Positions 34,973 to 48,242 are shown, counted from the stretch's first letter. The stretch: 64,000 nucleotides of DNA from Phyllobacterium lublinensis (GCF_020164435.1 NZ_JAIUDQ010000008.1:108583-172582); one strand, 5' to 3'. Numbers and translations are program-made. Notes: a model not told the origin generated them from the sequence alone.

Positions 34973-36826
34973 TCATTCGGCTTGCCACAGCCAGACTGCG
35001 ATGGAACCAGACCGTCCCCTGATCTGTGTTTCAAGCGGTCCGCTGAGCTTTCCGAACCGGTAGGGAGCGCTGTGCTCACCCGCCATGTGCAGGATTTCCG
35101 CACTCAGTGCGAGTTCCGCCCCATGGCTGGCGGCGACTTCCATCAAGCGGCTCGCCACATTGACGGTATCGCCGGTAGCCGTGATCTGCTGGCGGCTCCC
35201 GCCGAGCCTCGAGGCAATGACGGTCCCGAAATGTGCCCCCATCTTGAAGCCGATGCGGGCCGTTACCGATGCCGGCAATGAATCCAGCCACGCCTTTGTA
35301 CTGTGGCAAAGCCGGACACTGCAGCCCGCCGCATTGAGCGCATCATCGGCATCCGGTTCCGGCAGGCCGAACAGGATCATGGCGCCGTCGCCCATGAAGC
35401 TTGTGATCGTTCCGCCTGAGGCCGCCACCTCCTCGTCGACCAGCTTGTAGAATCCGTTCAGCACGTCGCGCGTGGCGTTCGGCCCCAGGGTTTCACTCAG
35501 CCCGGTGAATCCGGAAAGATCGATGAAGATGACGGCGGCATCCTGGCGAACCGGCTCTGCCAGAAATCCGGGATTGCGGGCAAGCCAGGTTCCAAGGCCG
35601 GGCGCCTGTACCTGCTGCAGTAACTGGCTTTGCCTGGCAAAGTGCTGGGTCCGCCGCTTTCCGAGCCAAAGCTGGACCGCTCCAAATATGATGGCGGGCG
35701 GGATGGCGGCAGCCATGGGAACGGCTGCGCTGAGCCAGATGCCGCCGGTGAATACGGCAAGGTTGATCGCCAGCCACGCCAGAATGACGCAGACGATAAT
35801 GACGAGACCGAGGACGTTGCGGCGCCAGGCGAGCAGGGCAACCAGAATCATCGGGAGCACCACCGCAAAGGCGGCGTCAACCAGGCGGATACTGGCATCG
35901 CGGACAAGGCCGTCGCCATTCAACAAATGCGATATGGCCGTTGCAATGACCTCAACGCCTGGCAAGACCGGATCGAATGGCGTGGGGAAGACGTCGCCGC
36001 CGCCGGTCACGGTCGTGCCGATTATGATGACACGGTTCTCGATGCTTTCAGGGGGAAGCTTGCCATTCAGGAGATCGGCCGCACTGATTGTCCGTATCGT
36101 GCCGCGGGGGCCGTAGAATGTGAGGGGCAGGGTCTGCCCGATATCTGTCCGGATCACCTTGTCACCCAGCAGGATACGGCCCGGCTCGATCGCGGGTTCC
36201 ACGCCCTGCGCAACGGACACCAGGCGCAGCGGAAATGACCCTTCGATACGGTCTTCGCTTTTGAAGAGCATCGGCACCAGCCGGGGGGTGCCATTGCGGT
36301 CTGTCGCCACATTCACCACACCGATGGCTGCAACATCGGAAAAGGGTTTGAGCGGCAGCAGGAATTTTTCCGCGGTCGGAATACTGGCGAGCGGATCGTC
36401 GCGATTGGTCTCTATGCGCTGTCGTCCTTCAGGAAAGACCGCAGCCGCTGCAATCACGCCTGCAGTCCGGCCAAGCGCCTGGCTCAACGTCCTGTCACCT
36501 TCCTCCGGTCCCGGATCGACGAGGAGAATATCTATTCCAATGGCTTTGGGATGCAGTTTATCGATCCCATCGATGATCCTGGCCAATTGCGAACGGGCGA
36601 GGGGATAGGATCCGGACTGGCGAACCGCCTCGTCATCGACAGCAACGATCGTTACCGTGTCGGGGGCAGGTTTCTGGCCGCGGATGACCGTGCGAAGATC
36701 GGTCATCGTGGCTTCGACGCGATCGAGAAACCACATGTCGCCGCGCATGTGCGCGATCCCCAGCCCAGCACCCCATAGCCCTGCCAAAATCAGCGCGATC
36801 AGAGTCTGGAAGGTGCGTCGGCTCAT
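34973..36826 (-). CDS. Adenylate/guanylate cyclase with CHASE2 sensor domain
   Basis: The 617-residue protein begins with one helix, then a periplasmic CHASE2 domain (about residues 35-290). Three predicted membrane helices and a class III nucleotide cyclase domain near residues 440-605 follow. The cyclase shows the metal-binding FIDLSGFTGLSE and FMGDGAMILFG segments and the IGFKMGAHFG strand. It should make cAMP or cGMP in response to an external signal. ATG 36826 starts just five bases after the FecR-domain gene stop, so the two form an operon. Confidence 0.92.
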   Translation of the reverse strand: MSRRTFQTLIALILAGLWGAGLGIAHMRGDMWFLDRVEATMTDLRTVIRGQKPAPDTVTIVAVDDEAVRQSGSYPLARSQLARIIDGIDKLHPKAIGIDILLVDPGPEEGDRTLSQALGRTAGVIAAAAVFPEGRQRIETNRDDPLASIPTAEKFLLPLKPFSDVAAIGVVNVATDRNGTPRLVPMLFKSEDRIEGSFPLRLVSVAQGVEPAIEPGRILLGDKVIRTDIGQTLPLTFYGPRGTIRTISAADLLNGKLPPESIENRVIIIGTTVTGGGDVFPTPFDPVLPGVEVIATAISHLLNGDGLVRDASIRLVDAAFAVVLPMILVALLAWRRNVLGLVIIVCVILAWLAINLAVFTGGIWLSAAVPMAAAIPPAIIFGAVQLWLGKRRTQHFARQSQLLQQVQAPGLGTWLARNPGFLAEPVRQDAAVIFIDLSGFTGLSETLGPNATRDVLNGFYKLVDEEVAASGGTITSFMGDGAMILFGLPEPDADDALNAAGCSVRLCHSTKAWLDSLPASVTARIGFKMGAHFGTVIASRLGGSRQQITATGDTVNVASRLMEVAASHGAELALSAEILHMAGEHSAPYRFGKLSGPLETQIRGRSGSIAVWLWQAE

Positions 36827-36831
36827 GTAGC

Positions 36832-37359
36832 TCACTGGCCGAGGCGGGCCATCAATGCTGAAACACGCGCTCTCGGCCAACGCTTGACCGTCAGAGCGCT
36901 GGCTCCCTGATCGACATCAACACCTTCACCGGGACCAAGCACGACCCCGCCGCTCGCTATCGGTCGCCGCACGGAAACCTGCCCGCGAACCACAAAGACC
37001 GAGGTCTTGCCTGCCGCGACATCCACGGCCCATTTTGTACCGCGGACCGCTGCAATGGCTTGCGGCGTACTCACCTGAAAGCCGGACCCGGTGGGTAAAT
37101 CAAGCAGGAGTGCCTTGCTCTGCAGGCGAACGGCATCGGCCCGGCCATCTCCATTCCGGTCAACGAGCGTATATCGAGCGCCGGCCTCGGCCACAATCGA
37201 CAGGCCGCCCTGGCACCTGAGCAACTGCCGGGACGTGCCGCCTAGGGGTTGCAATGCACATCCTGATGGATTCGTTTGGGCCGGCGCGCTGCTCATGCCG
37301 AACGCGAATATGAAAAGTGCGGGCACGAGACCGCGCAACATTCTCGCTGTCAATACCAT
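36832..37359 (-). CDS. FecR-domain periplasmic protein
   Basis: The 175-residue protein has a signal peptide (cleaved near MSSAPAQT) and a FecR-type beta domain with TPQAIAAVRGTKWAVDVAAG and VFVVRGQVSV. Unlike sigma-factor regulators it has no cytosolic part, so it is a freestanding periplasmic protein. FecR domains often occur with CHASE2 cyclases in alphaproteobacteria and may modulate the sensor encoded five bases downstream. Both probably respond to the same envelope signal. Confidence 0.88.
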   Translation of the reverse strand: MVLTARMLRGLVPALFIFAFGMSSAPAQTNPSGCALQPLGGTSRQLLRCQGGLSIVAEAGARYTLVDRNGDGRADAVRLQSKALLLDLPTGSGFQVSTPQAIAAVRGTKWAVDVAAGKTSVFVVRGQVSVRRPIASGGVVLGPGEGVDVDQGASALTVKRWPRARVSALMARLGQ

Positions 37360-37570
37360 GAAGGATCTCCTTGCTCGTGCACTGTTCGCGAGCTGCTCTC
37401 GATTGAATATAGCTGATCCAGCCCATTTCGTCGCTGTCCTGCCAGGGCGGACTTGGGTTCCTAACCGCAGTCATTCCAGCGCACGGATGGCCTGACTGCA
37501 AGTTCATTATTTGAATTAGTCATTCAATATAAATGCTTCGGACGAGAGTCGGGCGGGCCATGTCACGTCA

Positions 37571-38512
37571 TTACGGGTGGGCCGTATCCGGATAGAGTTT
37601 CTCGAAGAATGGCAGACATTGCGCGCCTTTGCGGTTGAGAAAGTCCTGGAACGCCCGCATCGCCGGCGAAAGCACCCGGTCCGTGCGCACCACCGAAAAC
37701 CATTGCCTGCGAATGGGCATGCCGATGACATCGAGCATCACCAGCTTGCGGACCTCAAGCTCCAGCGCAATGGTGTGGGCCGAAATGAACGCGATGCCAA
37801 GCCCGGCCATGACCGCCTGCTTGATCGTCTCGTTTGATGACATTTCGGTTCCGAGATCGTCGAGCCGGCCGGGCAGCTCACTCAGGAAAATCTCCAACGA
37901 AATCCGCGTTCCAGACCCGGGCTCGCGCACCAGGAAATGCTCCTGGGCAATGCGCTCCTTCGTGATGTCGCGCGCATTGGCAAGCGGGTGGTCGGGTGCC
38001 GCGATCATGACGAGCGGGTGATCGCCGAAGACCGAGGGACGCAGGGGAATGTCCTTGGGCGGCCGTCCCATCAACGCGATATCGACCTCATGGTTCTTCA
38101 GACTCGCAATGGTCTCCGCCCGGTTGCCGATCTCAAGCTTGATGGCAATGTCTGGGTGCTCCCTCTTGAAGGTCGCCATCAACTGCGGTGCAAAATACTT
38201 GGCCGTCGAGACCACGCCGAGTGTCAGGCTGCCTACCCGCAATCCCTTGATCGCGTCGATTTCGTCGTGGAGCAAACGCAGCCGTTCTTCAATCATCTGC
38301 GCCGCATCGAGGAAGGCCAGGCCGGCCACGGTTGGGCGCAGGCCGTCATTCGTGCGGTCAAACAGGATGATGTTGGCTTCCTCTTCGACGAGCTTGAGCT
38401 GGATCGTGACCGCCGGCGGGGTGAGGCCTAGCGCATTTGCGGCAGCGGCAATCGTACCGTGCCTCATGATCGCCTGGACGGCCCGCAACTGTTTCAGGTT
38501 GAGATTGCGCAT
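37571..38512 (-). CDS. cbbR: CbbR, LysR-type regulator of the Calvin cycle operon
   Basis: The 313-residue LysR protein has an N-terminal helix-turn-helix (MRNLNLKQLRAVQAIMRHG, then AAANALGLTPPAV) and a periplasmic-binding-like effector domain. It is divergent from cbbF with 121 bases between, the standard arrangement for CbbR, which activates cbb genes in response to metabolites such as RuBP, PEP or NADPH. The neighbouring promoter contains a LysR motif (separate entry). Confidence 0.95.
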   Translation of the reverse strand: MRNLNLKQLRAVQAIMRHGTIAAAANALGLTPPAVTIQLKLVEEEANIILFDRTNDGLRPTVAGLAFLDAAQMIEERLRLLHDEIDAIKGLRVGSLTLGVVSTAKYFAPQLMATFKREHPDIAIKLEIGNRAETIASLKNHEVDIALMGRPPKDIPLRPSVFGDHPLVMIAAPDHPLANARDITKERIAQEHFLVREPGSGTRISLEIFLSELPGRLDDLGTEMSSNETIKQAVMAGLGIAFISAHTIALELEVRKLVMLDVIGMPIRRQWFSVVRTDRVLSPAMRAFQDFLNRKGAQCLPFFEKLYPDTAHP

Positions 38513-38520
38513 AGGGATGC

Positions 38521-38533
38521 TTAATATATTTTA
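38521..38533. promoter_or_regulatory. CbbR operator (TNA-N7-TNA)
   Basis: TTA-ATATATT-TTA fits the CbbR consensus TNA-N7-TNA exactly. It lies in the cbbR-cbbF divergent gap, within an A+T-rich tract (38521-38570) that also contains a second T-N11-A arrangement at 38557-38569. It probably controls both directions. Confidence 0.6.
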
Positions 38534-38633
38534 GCATTCACGTAAATATAATAAATTTTACTTATTACAGCCAAGCTGCTTCCATTGCTTCCGAAGCCTG
38601 ACGCGCAAGACGATCAGGCGCGGGAGGAAGATC

Positions 38634-39683
38634 ATGACAACGGCGACACTCGACGCCTTTTTGGGATCCTATGCCGAGAACGGAGATGCGCTTCGTGCTG
38701 CGGTGGCATCCGTCGTCCGCCACCTCTCGCTGACATCGGTGAAGATACGCAACACGATCAACCAGGGTGCACTCGGCAAGGCATTTGCCAGCCAGCACGG
38801 CAACAAGAACGCGGATGGCGACAGCCAGAAGGATCTCGATGTTTTTGCGGACGACATGTTCCTTGAGGCCATGCGCCAGGCCCCGGTTGCGCTTTACGGA
38901 TCCGAGGAACTGGAGCATCCGGCCTTGCTCAATGTGGACGCTCCGCTGGCACTGGCGATCGATCCGCTGGACGGTTCTTCGAACATCGACACGAATGTCT
39001 CCATTGGGACAATCTTCTCCATCCTCCCGGTGGTTGGCCAACCGGACAGCGAGCCTGGTGCTTCGTTCTTCCAAAAGGGACGACACCAGCTCGCTGCCGG
39101 TTTTTTTATTTACGGGCCTCAGCTGGCATTGGTGGTGACCCTAGGCAGCGGCACCCATGTCTTCGTCTTCTCGGCACGGCTCGGCACGTTCGTGCAGGCC
39201 TATGAAAGCATCATCATTCCAGACCGGGCGCATGAGTTCGCCGTCAATGCTGCCAACTATCGCCACTGGGATGAAGCGGTGCGCCTTTACGTCGATGATT
39301 GCCTGAAGGGAACGGAAGGGCCGCGGGGCCGGGATTTCAACATGCGCTGGATCGCATCCCTGGTTGCAGAAGCCTATCGCATTCTCGTGCGCGGCGGCGT
39401 TTTCCTCTACCCCGGCGACCGGCGCAAGGGCTACGGCGAAGGGCGCATCCGCCTGGTCTACGAAGCCAATCCGATTGCATACGTCATCGAACAGGCAGGC
39501 GGGGCGGCGACGGACACGGTCAACCACATTCTCGACCTCACGCCCAGGAGCATGCACCAGCGGGTGCCTTTGATTTTCGGCTCGGCGAGGGAAGTGGCCC
39601 GGATCGGAAGATACCACACTGAACCGAGCAACATTGGTGAGCGCGCGCCGCTCTTCAGCAATCGCGGCCTGTTCAGGGCCTGA
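38634..39683 (+). CDS. cbbF: Class I fructose-1,6-bisphosphatase
   Basis: The 349-residue enzyme carries the family signature DPLDGSSNID (110-119) with the metal-binding aspartates. It removes the 1-phosphate from fructose 1,6-bisphosphate (and likely sedoheptulose 1,7-bisphosphate) to regenerate the RuBisCO acceptor. It is the first gene of the operon; the ATG has a GGGAGGAAG ribosome site. No redox-regulation cysteines of plant type are seen. Confidence 0.97.
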   Translation: MTTATLDAFLGSYAENGDALRAAVASVVRHLSLTSVKIRNTINQGALGKAFASQHGNKNADGDSQKDLDVFADDMFLEAMRQAPVALYGSEELEHPALLNVDAPLALAIDPLDGSSNIDTNVSIGTIFSILPVVGQPDSEPGASFFQKGRHQLAAGFFIYGPQLALVVTLGSGTHVFVFSARLGTFVQAYESIIIPDRAHEFAVNAANYRHWDEAVRLYVDDCLKGTEGPRGRDFNMRWIASLVAEAYRILVRGGVFLYPGDRRKGYGEGRIRLVYEANPIAYVIEQAGGAATDTVNHILDLTPRSMHQRVPLIFGSAREVARIGRYHTEPSNIGERAPLFSNRGLFRA

Positions 39684-39698
39684 GGGCAGGAGGATATC

Positions 39699-40571
39699 AT
39701 GTCGGCAAAGCACCCCATCATTTCCATCACCGGTTCTTCGGGCGCAGGAACCACCTCGGTCAAGCGCATCTTCGAGCTGATTTTCCGTCGTGAGGAGATC
39801 GAGGCTGCCTTCATCGAAGGCGATGCATTTCACAAGTACGACCGCAATGCCATGAAGGAGAAGGTTGCCGAGGAGGAGCAGAAGGGCAATCCGAACTTCA
39901 CCCATTTCCATGTCGATGCCAATGAACTGCAGAAGCTGGAAGAGGTCTTTGAAGAATATGGCCGGCGGGGTACCGGACAGACCCGCACCTACATCCATGA
40001 TGATGAGGAGGCGAGGCTTTACGAAGCCCCGGCAGGCACCTTCACGCCATGGCGGGATTTTCCGTCAAGCGACCTGCTCTTCTATGAGGGACTCCATGGC
40101 TGTGCGGTCACGGAAGATGTCAATCTCGCCCGTTATGCCGATCTGAAAATCGGTGTCGTGCCAGTCATCAATCTCGAATGGATCCAGAAGATCCATCGCG
40201 ACCGGGCCACGCGCGGCTATTCAACCGAGGCGGTGATGGACGTGATCCTGCGTCGCATGCCCGACTATGTCCGCTACATCACACCGCAGTTCACGCTGAC
40301 CGACATCAACTTTCAGCGCGTGCCAATCGTCGATACCTCGAACCCATTCATCGCACGCTGGATACCGACGCCCGACGAGTCGATGCTGGTGATCCGCTTT
40401 GCCCGGCCGCGTGGCATCGATTTCCCCTATCTGCTTTCGATGATCCACGACTCCTTCATGTCGCGAGCCAACTCGATTGTCGTGCCCGGCAACAAGCTGG
40501 ACCTTGCCATGCAACTGATCCTGACGCCGCTGATCATGCAGCTGATGGAACGCAAAAACCGAGCCTCATGA
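39699..40571 (+). CDS. cbbP: Phosphoribulokinase
   Basis: The 290-residue kinase has the P-loop GSSGAGTTS (12-20) and the length of bacterial form PRK. It phosphorylates ribulose 5-phosphate to ribulose 1,5-bisphosphate using ATP. It is unique to the Calvin cycle and, with RuBisCO, confirms an autotrophic module. It follows cbbF by 15 bases. Confidence 0.98.
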   Translation: MSAKHPIISITGSSGAGTTSVKRIFELIFRREEIEAAFIEGDAFHKYDRNAMKEKVAEEEQKGNPNFTHFHVDANELQKLEEVFEEYGRRGTGQTRTYIHDDEEARLYEAPAGTFTPWRDFPSSDLLFYEGLHGCAVTEDVNLARYADLKIGVVPVINLEWIQKIHRDRATRGYSTEAVMDVILRRMPDYVRYITPQFTLTDINFQRVPIVDTSNPFIARWIPTPDESMLVIRFARPRGIDFPYLLSMIHDSFMSRANSIVVPGNKLDLAMQLILTPLIMQLMERKNRAS

Positions 40572-40578
40572 GGAGAAG

Positions 40579-42606
40579 ATGATGAATACACAAGCTTTCC
40601 TTCAAGAGAATCCCGCGATTGAAACCGTTTCCGAACGGGACATGGCCAATGCAATCCGGGCGCTCGCCATGGATAGCGTGCAAAAAGCCAACTCCGGCCA
40701 TCCCGGCATGCCTATGGGCATGGCGGATGTCGCGACCGTACTTTTCAACCGCTTCATCAAGCTCGACCCGCTGCACCCGCAATGGCCGGACCGGGATCGG
40801 TTCATCCTCTCGGCCGGACATGGCTCGATGCTGCAATATGCGCTGCATTACCTGATCGGCTATCCCGACATGCCGGTCGAGGAGTTGCAACGGTTCCGCC
40901 AGCTCGGCGCCAGGACGGCGGGCCATCCTGAATATGGGCATGCCCAGGGCATCGAGACGACGACCGGACCTCTCGGACAGGGAATTGCAACGGCCGTCGG
41001 CATGGCAATGGCCGAGCGTCTGCTCAGCGAACGTTTTGGCGCGGAAACAGTTGATCATTTCACCTATGTGATTGCCGGCGACGGCTGTCTGCAGGAGGGC
41101 ATAAGCCATGAGGCGATCGATCTGGCCGGCCACCTGAAACTGTCGAAGCTGATCGTGCTTTGGGACAACAATTCGATCTCCATCGACGGACCAACCGCGC
41201 TGTCGACCTCCATGGATCAATTGGCCAGGTTCGAGGCCGCTGGTTTCGACGTCCAGGAGATCGATGGTCATGACCATGAAGCAATCGCCGAATCGATCAC
41301 CCGTGCAAGATCATCGGATCGTCCCTCGCTGGTAGCCTGCCGCACCATTATCGGCAAGGGCGCTCCCAATCTGCAGGGCAGCGAGAAAACCCATGGCGCC
41401 CCGCTGGGCGATGCGGAAATTGCTGCAACCCGCCTTGCGATCGCCTGGCCGTATCGACCGTTCGAGGTTCCGGAGGCCATTCTTGAGACCTGGCGCAACG
41501 TCGCCCGCCGGGGCGCGGACGAACGGCGCGAGTGGTGTGTACGTGTGGCCACCTCGCCGCGTTGCGACGAATTCAAGCAGGCCATCCAGAAGCGGCTGCC
41601 GGATGCACTTTATGATGAACTCAGCGCGTTTCGCCGCGAGCATGTCGAGAAGTCGACCAAGGTGGCCACACGCAAGGCATCCGAAATGGTCCTCGGCGTC
41701 ATCAACGGGGCTACCGACATCACCATCGGCGGTTCGGCGGACCTGACCCATTCCAACCTGACCGTTACGCCCGGAATGGCGGATGTTTCGCCGGAGAGCT
41801 TCTTCGGCCGCTATATCCATTACGGCATCCGCGAGCACGCCATGGCGGCTGCAATGAACGGACTTGCGCTGCACGGAGGCTTCGTTCCCTACGGGGGTAC
41901 GTTCCTTGCCTTTGCCGACTATGCCCGGGGGGCTATGCGGCTGTCGGCGCTGATGGGTCAGCAGGTCATCTATGTCATGACGCATGACTCGATAGGCCTT
42001 GGCGAAGACGGCCCGACGCATCAGCCGGTCGAGCATCTGGCGATGCTTCGCGCAACGCCCGGCATGAATGTGTTCCGACCGGCGGATATCATCGAGACTG
42101 CGGAATGCTGGGAACTCGCACTGAAATACCGCGATCGCCCGAGCGTCCTGATCCTGTCGCGCCAGAACCTTCCAATGCTGCGGCTTGGGCACAGCGACGA
42201 CAACCGGTCGAGCCGCGGCGCCTATGTTTTGCGCGAGCCGGCAGAGCCGCGCGCCGTAACGCTGCTTGCGACCGGATCGGAAGTGGAGATCGCCTGCACG
42301 GCCGCCGACATCCTTCGGGGTCAATACAGGATTGCCGCTGCCGTCGTCTCGATGCCGTCCTGGGAGCTGTTCGAGGCGCAGACCCCGGCCTATCGCCGCT
42401 CGGTCCTCGCGGCGGCACCGCGCATCGGCATCGAGGCCGCCGCGCGGTTGGGCTGGGATCGCTGGATCGGCGAAAAGGGCGCCTTCATCGGCATGCAGGG
42501 ATTTGGCGCCAGCGCGCCGGCTGCGGACCTTTACCGGCATTTTGGCATCACGCCTGAGAACATCGTTGCCACCGCGCGCAAGCTCATCAACGACAAGGAA
42601 CATTGA
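40579..42606 (+). CDS. cbbT: Transketolase
   Basis: The 675-residue enzyme has the thiamine-diphosphate motif GDG beginning at 167, with the paired asparagines at 197-198. The pyrimidine and C-terminal domains of transketolases follow. It transfers two-carbon units in regeneration of ribulose 5-phosphate. Eight bases separate it from cbbP; ATG 40579 and ATG 40582 are both possible starts. Confidence 0.97.
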   Translation: MMNTQAFLQENPAIETVSERDMANAIRALAMDSVQKANSGHPGMPMGMADVATVLFNRFIKLDPLHPQWPDRDRFILSAGHGSMLQYALHYLIGYPDMPVEELQRFRQLGARTAGHPEYGHAQGIETTTGPLGQGIATAVGMAMAERLLSERFGAETVDHFTYVIAGDGCLQEGISHEAIDLAGHLKLSKLIVLWDNNSISIDGPTALSTSMDQLARFEAAGFDVQEIDGHDHEAIAESITRARSSDRPSLVACRTIIGKGAPNLQGSEKTHGAPLGDAEIAATRLAIAWPYRPFEVPEAILETWRNVARRGADERREWCVRVATSPRCDEFKQAIQKRLPDALYDELSAFRREHVEKSTKVATRKASEMVLGVINGATDITIGGSADLTHSNLTVTPGMADVSPESFFGRYIHYGIREHAMAAAMNGLALHGGFVPYGGTFLAFADYARGAMRLSALMGQQVIYVMTHDSIGLGEDGPTHQPVEHLAMLRATPGMNVFRPADIIETAECWELALKYRDRPSVLILSRQNLPMLRLGHSDDNRSSRGAYVLREPAEPRAVTLLATGSEVEIACTAADILRGQYRIAAAVVSMPSWELFEAQTPAYRRSVLAAAPRIGIEAAARLGWDRWIGEKGAFIGMQGFGASAPAADLYRHFGITPENIVATARKLINDKEH

Positions 42607-42608
42607 TC

Positions 42609-45177
<2,569 letters not shown>

Positions 45178-45187
45178 GAGAAGAAAC

Positions 45188-45607
45188 ATGCGTATTACCC
45201 AGGGAACATTCTCGTTTCTGCCCGACCTGACCGATGAGCAGATCGCGAAACAGGTGCAGTACTGCATCGACAATGGCTGGGCCGTCAGTCTGGAATTCAC
45301 CGACGATCCGCATCCGCGCAACACCTATTGGGATATGTGGGGACATCCCATGTTCGACAATCCGGATGCAGCCGCGCTCATGATGGAACTGAGGGAATGC
45401 CGCAAGGTCTATGGCGACAGCTATATTCGCCTCGTTGCCTTCGATAACAGCCACGGCTGGGAGTCAGTCAAACTGTCGTTCCTGGTCAACCGGCCGGCCG
45501 AGGAACCGGGCTTCCATCTGGCACGACAGGAAGGGCAAGGCCGCGTCGTCCGCTATACGACAAGATCCTACGCGACCGACAAGCCTGCGGGGCAACGCTA
45601 TGGCTGA
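45188..45607 (+). CDS. cbbS: RuBisCO small subunit, form I (red type)
   Basis: The 139-residue protein begins [19 protein letters not shown] and has the C-terminal extension (about 30 residues) that distinguishes red-type small subunits. It caps the CbbL octamer. ATG 45188 lies ten bases after the cbbL stop with an AGGAG ribosome site. Its final eight bases overlap the start of cbbX. Confidence 0.97.
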   Translation: MRITQGTFSFLPDLTDEQIAKQVQYCIDNGWAVSLEFTDDPHPRNTYWDMWGHPMFDNPDAAALMMELRECRKVYGDSYIRLVAFDNSHGWESVKLSFLVNRPAEEPGFHLARQEGQGRVVRYTTRSYATDKPAGQRYG

Positions 45608-46538
45608 CGCCAGCATCACACAACTTGCCGCAGGTCCTACGGAAATTCCTGCGGCCATAGACCTGCGCGCCGAATATGTGGAATCCGGCGTGAAGGAGGT
45701 TCTTGATGAACTCGACCGCGACTTGATCGGCCTTAAGCCGGTCAAGCAGCGCATCAAGGAGACAGCCGCGCTCTTGCTTGTCGAACGGGCTCGCCGGAGG
45801 ATGGGCCTTGCCCATGAAACGCCGACCCTGCACATGAGTTTCAGCGGCAACCCCGGGACCGGCAAGACAACCGTGGCGCTGCGCATGGCTGACCTCCTCC
45901 ACCGGCTTGGCTATATCCGCAAGGGCCATCTCGTCTCGGTCACCCGCGACGATCTCGTCGGCCAGTATATCGGCCACACCGCGCCGAAGACCAAGGAAAT
46001 ACTCAAGAAGGCGATGGGCGGCGTGCTTTTCATCGACGAGGCCTACTATCTGCACAGGCAGGAGAACGAGCGCGACTACGGCCAGGAAGCGATCGAGATA
46101 TTGCTGCAGGTCATGGAAAACCAGCGTGATGATCTCGTGGTCATCCTCGCCGGATATGCCGACCGCATGGACAAGTTTTTCGAGAGCAATCCTGGTTTCC
46201 GCTCACGCATAGCGCATCACATCGATTTTCCGGACTATAGTTCGGAGGAGTTGCTGGGCATTGCCGACACGATGCTGTCGAAGCAGAACTATGCCTTCGA
46301 TGCCGAGGGCAGGGCCATCATGGCGGACTATATTGAGCGGCGGCGGCGGCAGCCGCATTTCGCCAATGCCCGCTCCATTCGCAATGCTCTCGACCGGGCA
46401 AGATTGCGCCATGCCAACCGCCTGTTCGAGGCTTCCAACGGCCCGACCGATGCCGCGGCACTGTCGACAATCACCGCCGATGACATCAAGGTCAGCAGGG
46501 TGTTTTCCGCATCGCGGAAGGAGGAACAAAAGCCATGA
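45600..46538 (+). CDS. cbbX: CbbX, red-type RuBisCO activase
   Basis: The 312-residue AAA+ protein has Walker [10 protein letters not shown] near 83-91, Walker B LFIDEA near 143-148 and the arginine-finger region. It remodels inhibited RuBisCO and pulls the flexible C-terminus of the large subunit. It overlaps cbbS by eight bases, which fixes the ATG at 45600, and overlaps the epimerase by four. Confidence 0.97.
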   Translation: MADASITQLAAGPTEIPAAIDLRAEYVESGVKEVLDELDRDLIGLKPVKQRIKETAALLLVERARRRMGLAHETPTLHMSFSGNPGTGKTTVALRMADLLHRLGYIRKGHLVSVTRDDLVGQYIGHTAPKTKEILKKAMGGVLFIDEAYYLHRQENERDYGQEAIEILLQVMENQRDDLVVILAGYADRMDKFFESNPGFRSRIAHHIDFPDYSSEELLGIADTMLSKQNYAFDAEGRAIMADYIERRRRQPHFANARSIRNALDRARLRHANRLFEASNGPTDAAALSTITADDIKVSRVFSASRKEEQKP

Positions 46539-47224
46539 ACTACAAGACGCTCATTGCACCATCAGTGCTCTCAGCCGATTTTTCGCGGCTGGGGGAGGAG
46601 GTCGAGGATATCATCAGCGCCGGGGCCGACTGGGTCCATCTGGATGTCATGGATGGTCACTTCGTGCCCAACATCACCTTCGGACCGCAGATCATCAAAT
46701 CGATCCGCGACAGGACCCGCGCGATATTCGACTGTCATTTAATGATCGCGCCGGCCGACCCGTATCTGGCGGCCTTTGCCGAGGCGGGATGCGACATCAT
46801 CACCGTTCACGCGGAGGCGGGTCCGCATCTTGATCGCTCGCTCCAGGCCATCCGCAGCCTCGGCAAGAAGGCCGGTGTTTCACTCAATCCCTCGACACCC
46901 GAAAGCACGATCGAGTATGTTCTGGACCGGCTGGACCTTATCCTGCTGATGACCGTCAATCCCGGATTCGGTGGCCAGGCGTTCATCCCGTCGGTTATCG
47001 AGAAAGTCCGGCGCGTAAAGGCCATGATCGGAAACCGCCCTATCCATATCGAGATCGACGGTGGCGTGACGTCGGATACGGCGCCCCTGGTGGCTGCCGC
47101 CGGCGCCGACGTGCTCGTCGCCGGTTCTGCCGTGTTCAAGGGCAAGGGCAAGGCGGCCTATGCTGACAATATCGCGGCAATACGTCATGCTGCCGACCAT
47201 GCGCGGCACCGGGCCGCGGCCTAG
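46535..47224 (+). CDS. cbbE: Ribulose-phosphate 3-epimerase
   Basis: The 229-residue TIM barrel has the signatures [11 protein letters not shown] and [10 protein letters not shown]. It interconverts ribulose 5-phosphate and xylulose 5-phosphate. It overlaps cbbX by four bases and ends the Calvin operon. The next gene starts 29 bases later on the same strand. Confidence 0.97.
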   Translation: MNYKTLIAPSVLSADFSRLGEEVEDIISAGADWVHLDVMDGHFVPNITFGPQIIKSIRDRTRAIFDCHLMIAPADPYLAAFAEAGCDIITVHAEAGPHLDRSLQAIRSLGKKAGVSLNPSTPESTIEYVLDRLDLILLMTVNPGFGGQAFIPSVIEKVRRVKAMIGNRPIHIEIDGGVTSDTAPLVAAAGADVLVAGSAVFKGKGKAAYADNIAAIRHAADHARHRAAA

Positions 47225-47253
47225 GTCGACAGGACCTGAAGCTCTGGAGGATC

Positions 47254-47814
47254 ATGATGGCAGCGACACCCCCCGTTTGTGATTTCGGCTGGCATGGCGT
47301 CGATGCCAGCCTCGTCGGGGTCGATGGACAGATGCATTCCATTCTGGCGCAGGCCGGTCGTCGCGGCCTCGTCGTTGCCTTTATCTGCAATCACTGTCCC
47401 TATGTGAAGGCGGTCATTACGCGTATCGTGCGTGACGCAAGGGATCTGAAAGAATTCGGCATAGGCTTCGTTGCCATCAACTCGAATGATGCCTCGACTT
47501 ATCCGGCAGATTCCTATGAAAACATGCAGCGCTTCGCCGGCGAGCACGAGTTTCCGTTTCATTATTTGCATGATGTCGACCAGGTGGCGGCACGATCCTA
47601 TGGTGCAGTATGCACACCGGATTTCTTTGGCTTCAACGGTGCCGGCGAACTGCAATATCGCGGTCGCCTCGATGCGTCTCGCAAGGATGAGGGGCCGGCC
47701 GACATGCGCCGCGACCTGTTCGAAGCCATGAAGCAGGTTGCCAATTCAGGGCAGGGTCCACGCGAACAGATCGCATCGATTGGCTGTTCGATCAAATGGC
47801 GTGAGAGTGGCTGA
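47254..47814 (+). CDS. Thioredoxin-like redoxin (AhpC/TSA family)
   Basis: The 186-residue protein is a redoxin-family member with one redox-type segment, FICNHCPYVKAV (two cysteines spaced CxxC), and a C-terminal region resembling Prx-like thioredoxin-fold proteins. It has no signal peptide. Such proteins are common downstream of cbb or xox genes in rhizobia; the partner is unknown. Start 47254, with a second ATG three bases on, is preceded by GGAGGATC. It may be a late gene of the cbb transcript. Confidence 0.85.
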   Translation: MMAATPPVCDFGWHGVDASLVGVDGQMHSILAQAGRRGLVVAFICNHCPYVKAVITRIVRDARDLKEFGIGFVAINSNDASTYPADSYENMQRFAGEHEFPFHYLHDVDQVAARSYGAVCTPDFFGFNGAGELQYRGRLDASRKDEGPADMRRDLFEAMKQVANSGQGPREQIASIGCSIKWRESG

Positions 47815-47821
47815 GGCGGGA

Positions 47822-47847
47822 GCCGCCGACAAGAATCAGCCGGCGGC
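47822..47847. terminator. Convergent hairpin between redoxin and cytochrome c genes
   Basis: GCCGCCG (47822-47828) pairs perfectly with CGGCGGC (47841-47847) around a twelve-base loop. It lies just past the redoxin stop and before the convergent cytochrome c stop. A short AATTTCGGC tail gives a weak T-tract. Confidence 0.5.
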
Positions 47848-47855
47848 AATTTCGG

Positions 47856-48242
47856 CTATTTGAACTGGTTCAGATAGGCTTCAAGATTGGTGATCTCCGT
47901 GTCATCCTTGAGACCGGCGAAGGCCATTTTCGTGCCTTTCACCTTTGCCTTTGGATTGTGCAGATAATCGCGAAGGCTGGCCGTGTCCCAGACGAGACCG
48001 GCAGCGCCAGCCTCTTTCATTGCCGGTGAATAGGCAAAGCCCGGATGGGTTCCGGCTGTCCTGCCCATCACTTTGAACAGGGAAGGACCGACCTTGTTTT
48101 TATCGGTGTCGGCAACGTGACATACGGCGCATTTCTTGAAGACGACTTCTCCTGCCTTGGGATCACCGGCATCTTGGGCACGGGCTCCGGCGACAGACAG
48201 GATCGCTGCTAGCATACTTATCAGAACGGTAGAATAACGCAT
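47856..48242 (-). CDS. Class I c-type cytochrome (c2/c550-like), periplasmic
   Basis: The 128-residue protein has a signal peptide (cleaved near AGARAQ), heme motif CAVCH at 38-42 and a methionine ligand in the KGTKM segment near 106. It resembles soluble cytochrome c2 with the GDPKAGEVVFKKC start of the mature form. It may carry electrons between the quinoprotein or other donors and the cytochrome oxidase. It faces the redoxin and is separate from XoxG. Confidence 0.93.
   Translation of the reverse strand: MRYSTVLISMLAAILSVAGARAQDAGDPKAGEVVFKKCAVCHVADTDKNKVGPSLFKVMGRTAGTHPGFAYSPAMKEAGAAGLVWDTASLRDYLHNPKAKVKGTKMAFAGLKDDTEITNLEAYLNQFK

Noticed and set aside
41311..42603. 430-codon frame antisense to transketolase
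   Set aside because: Shadow of the transketolase frame with no family resemblance.
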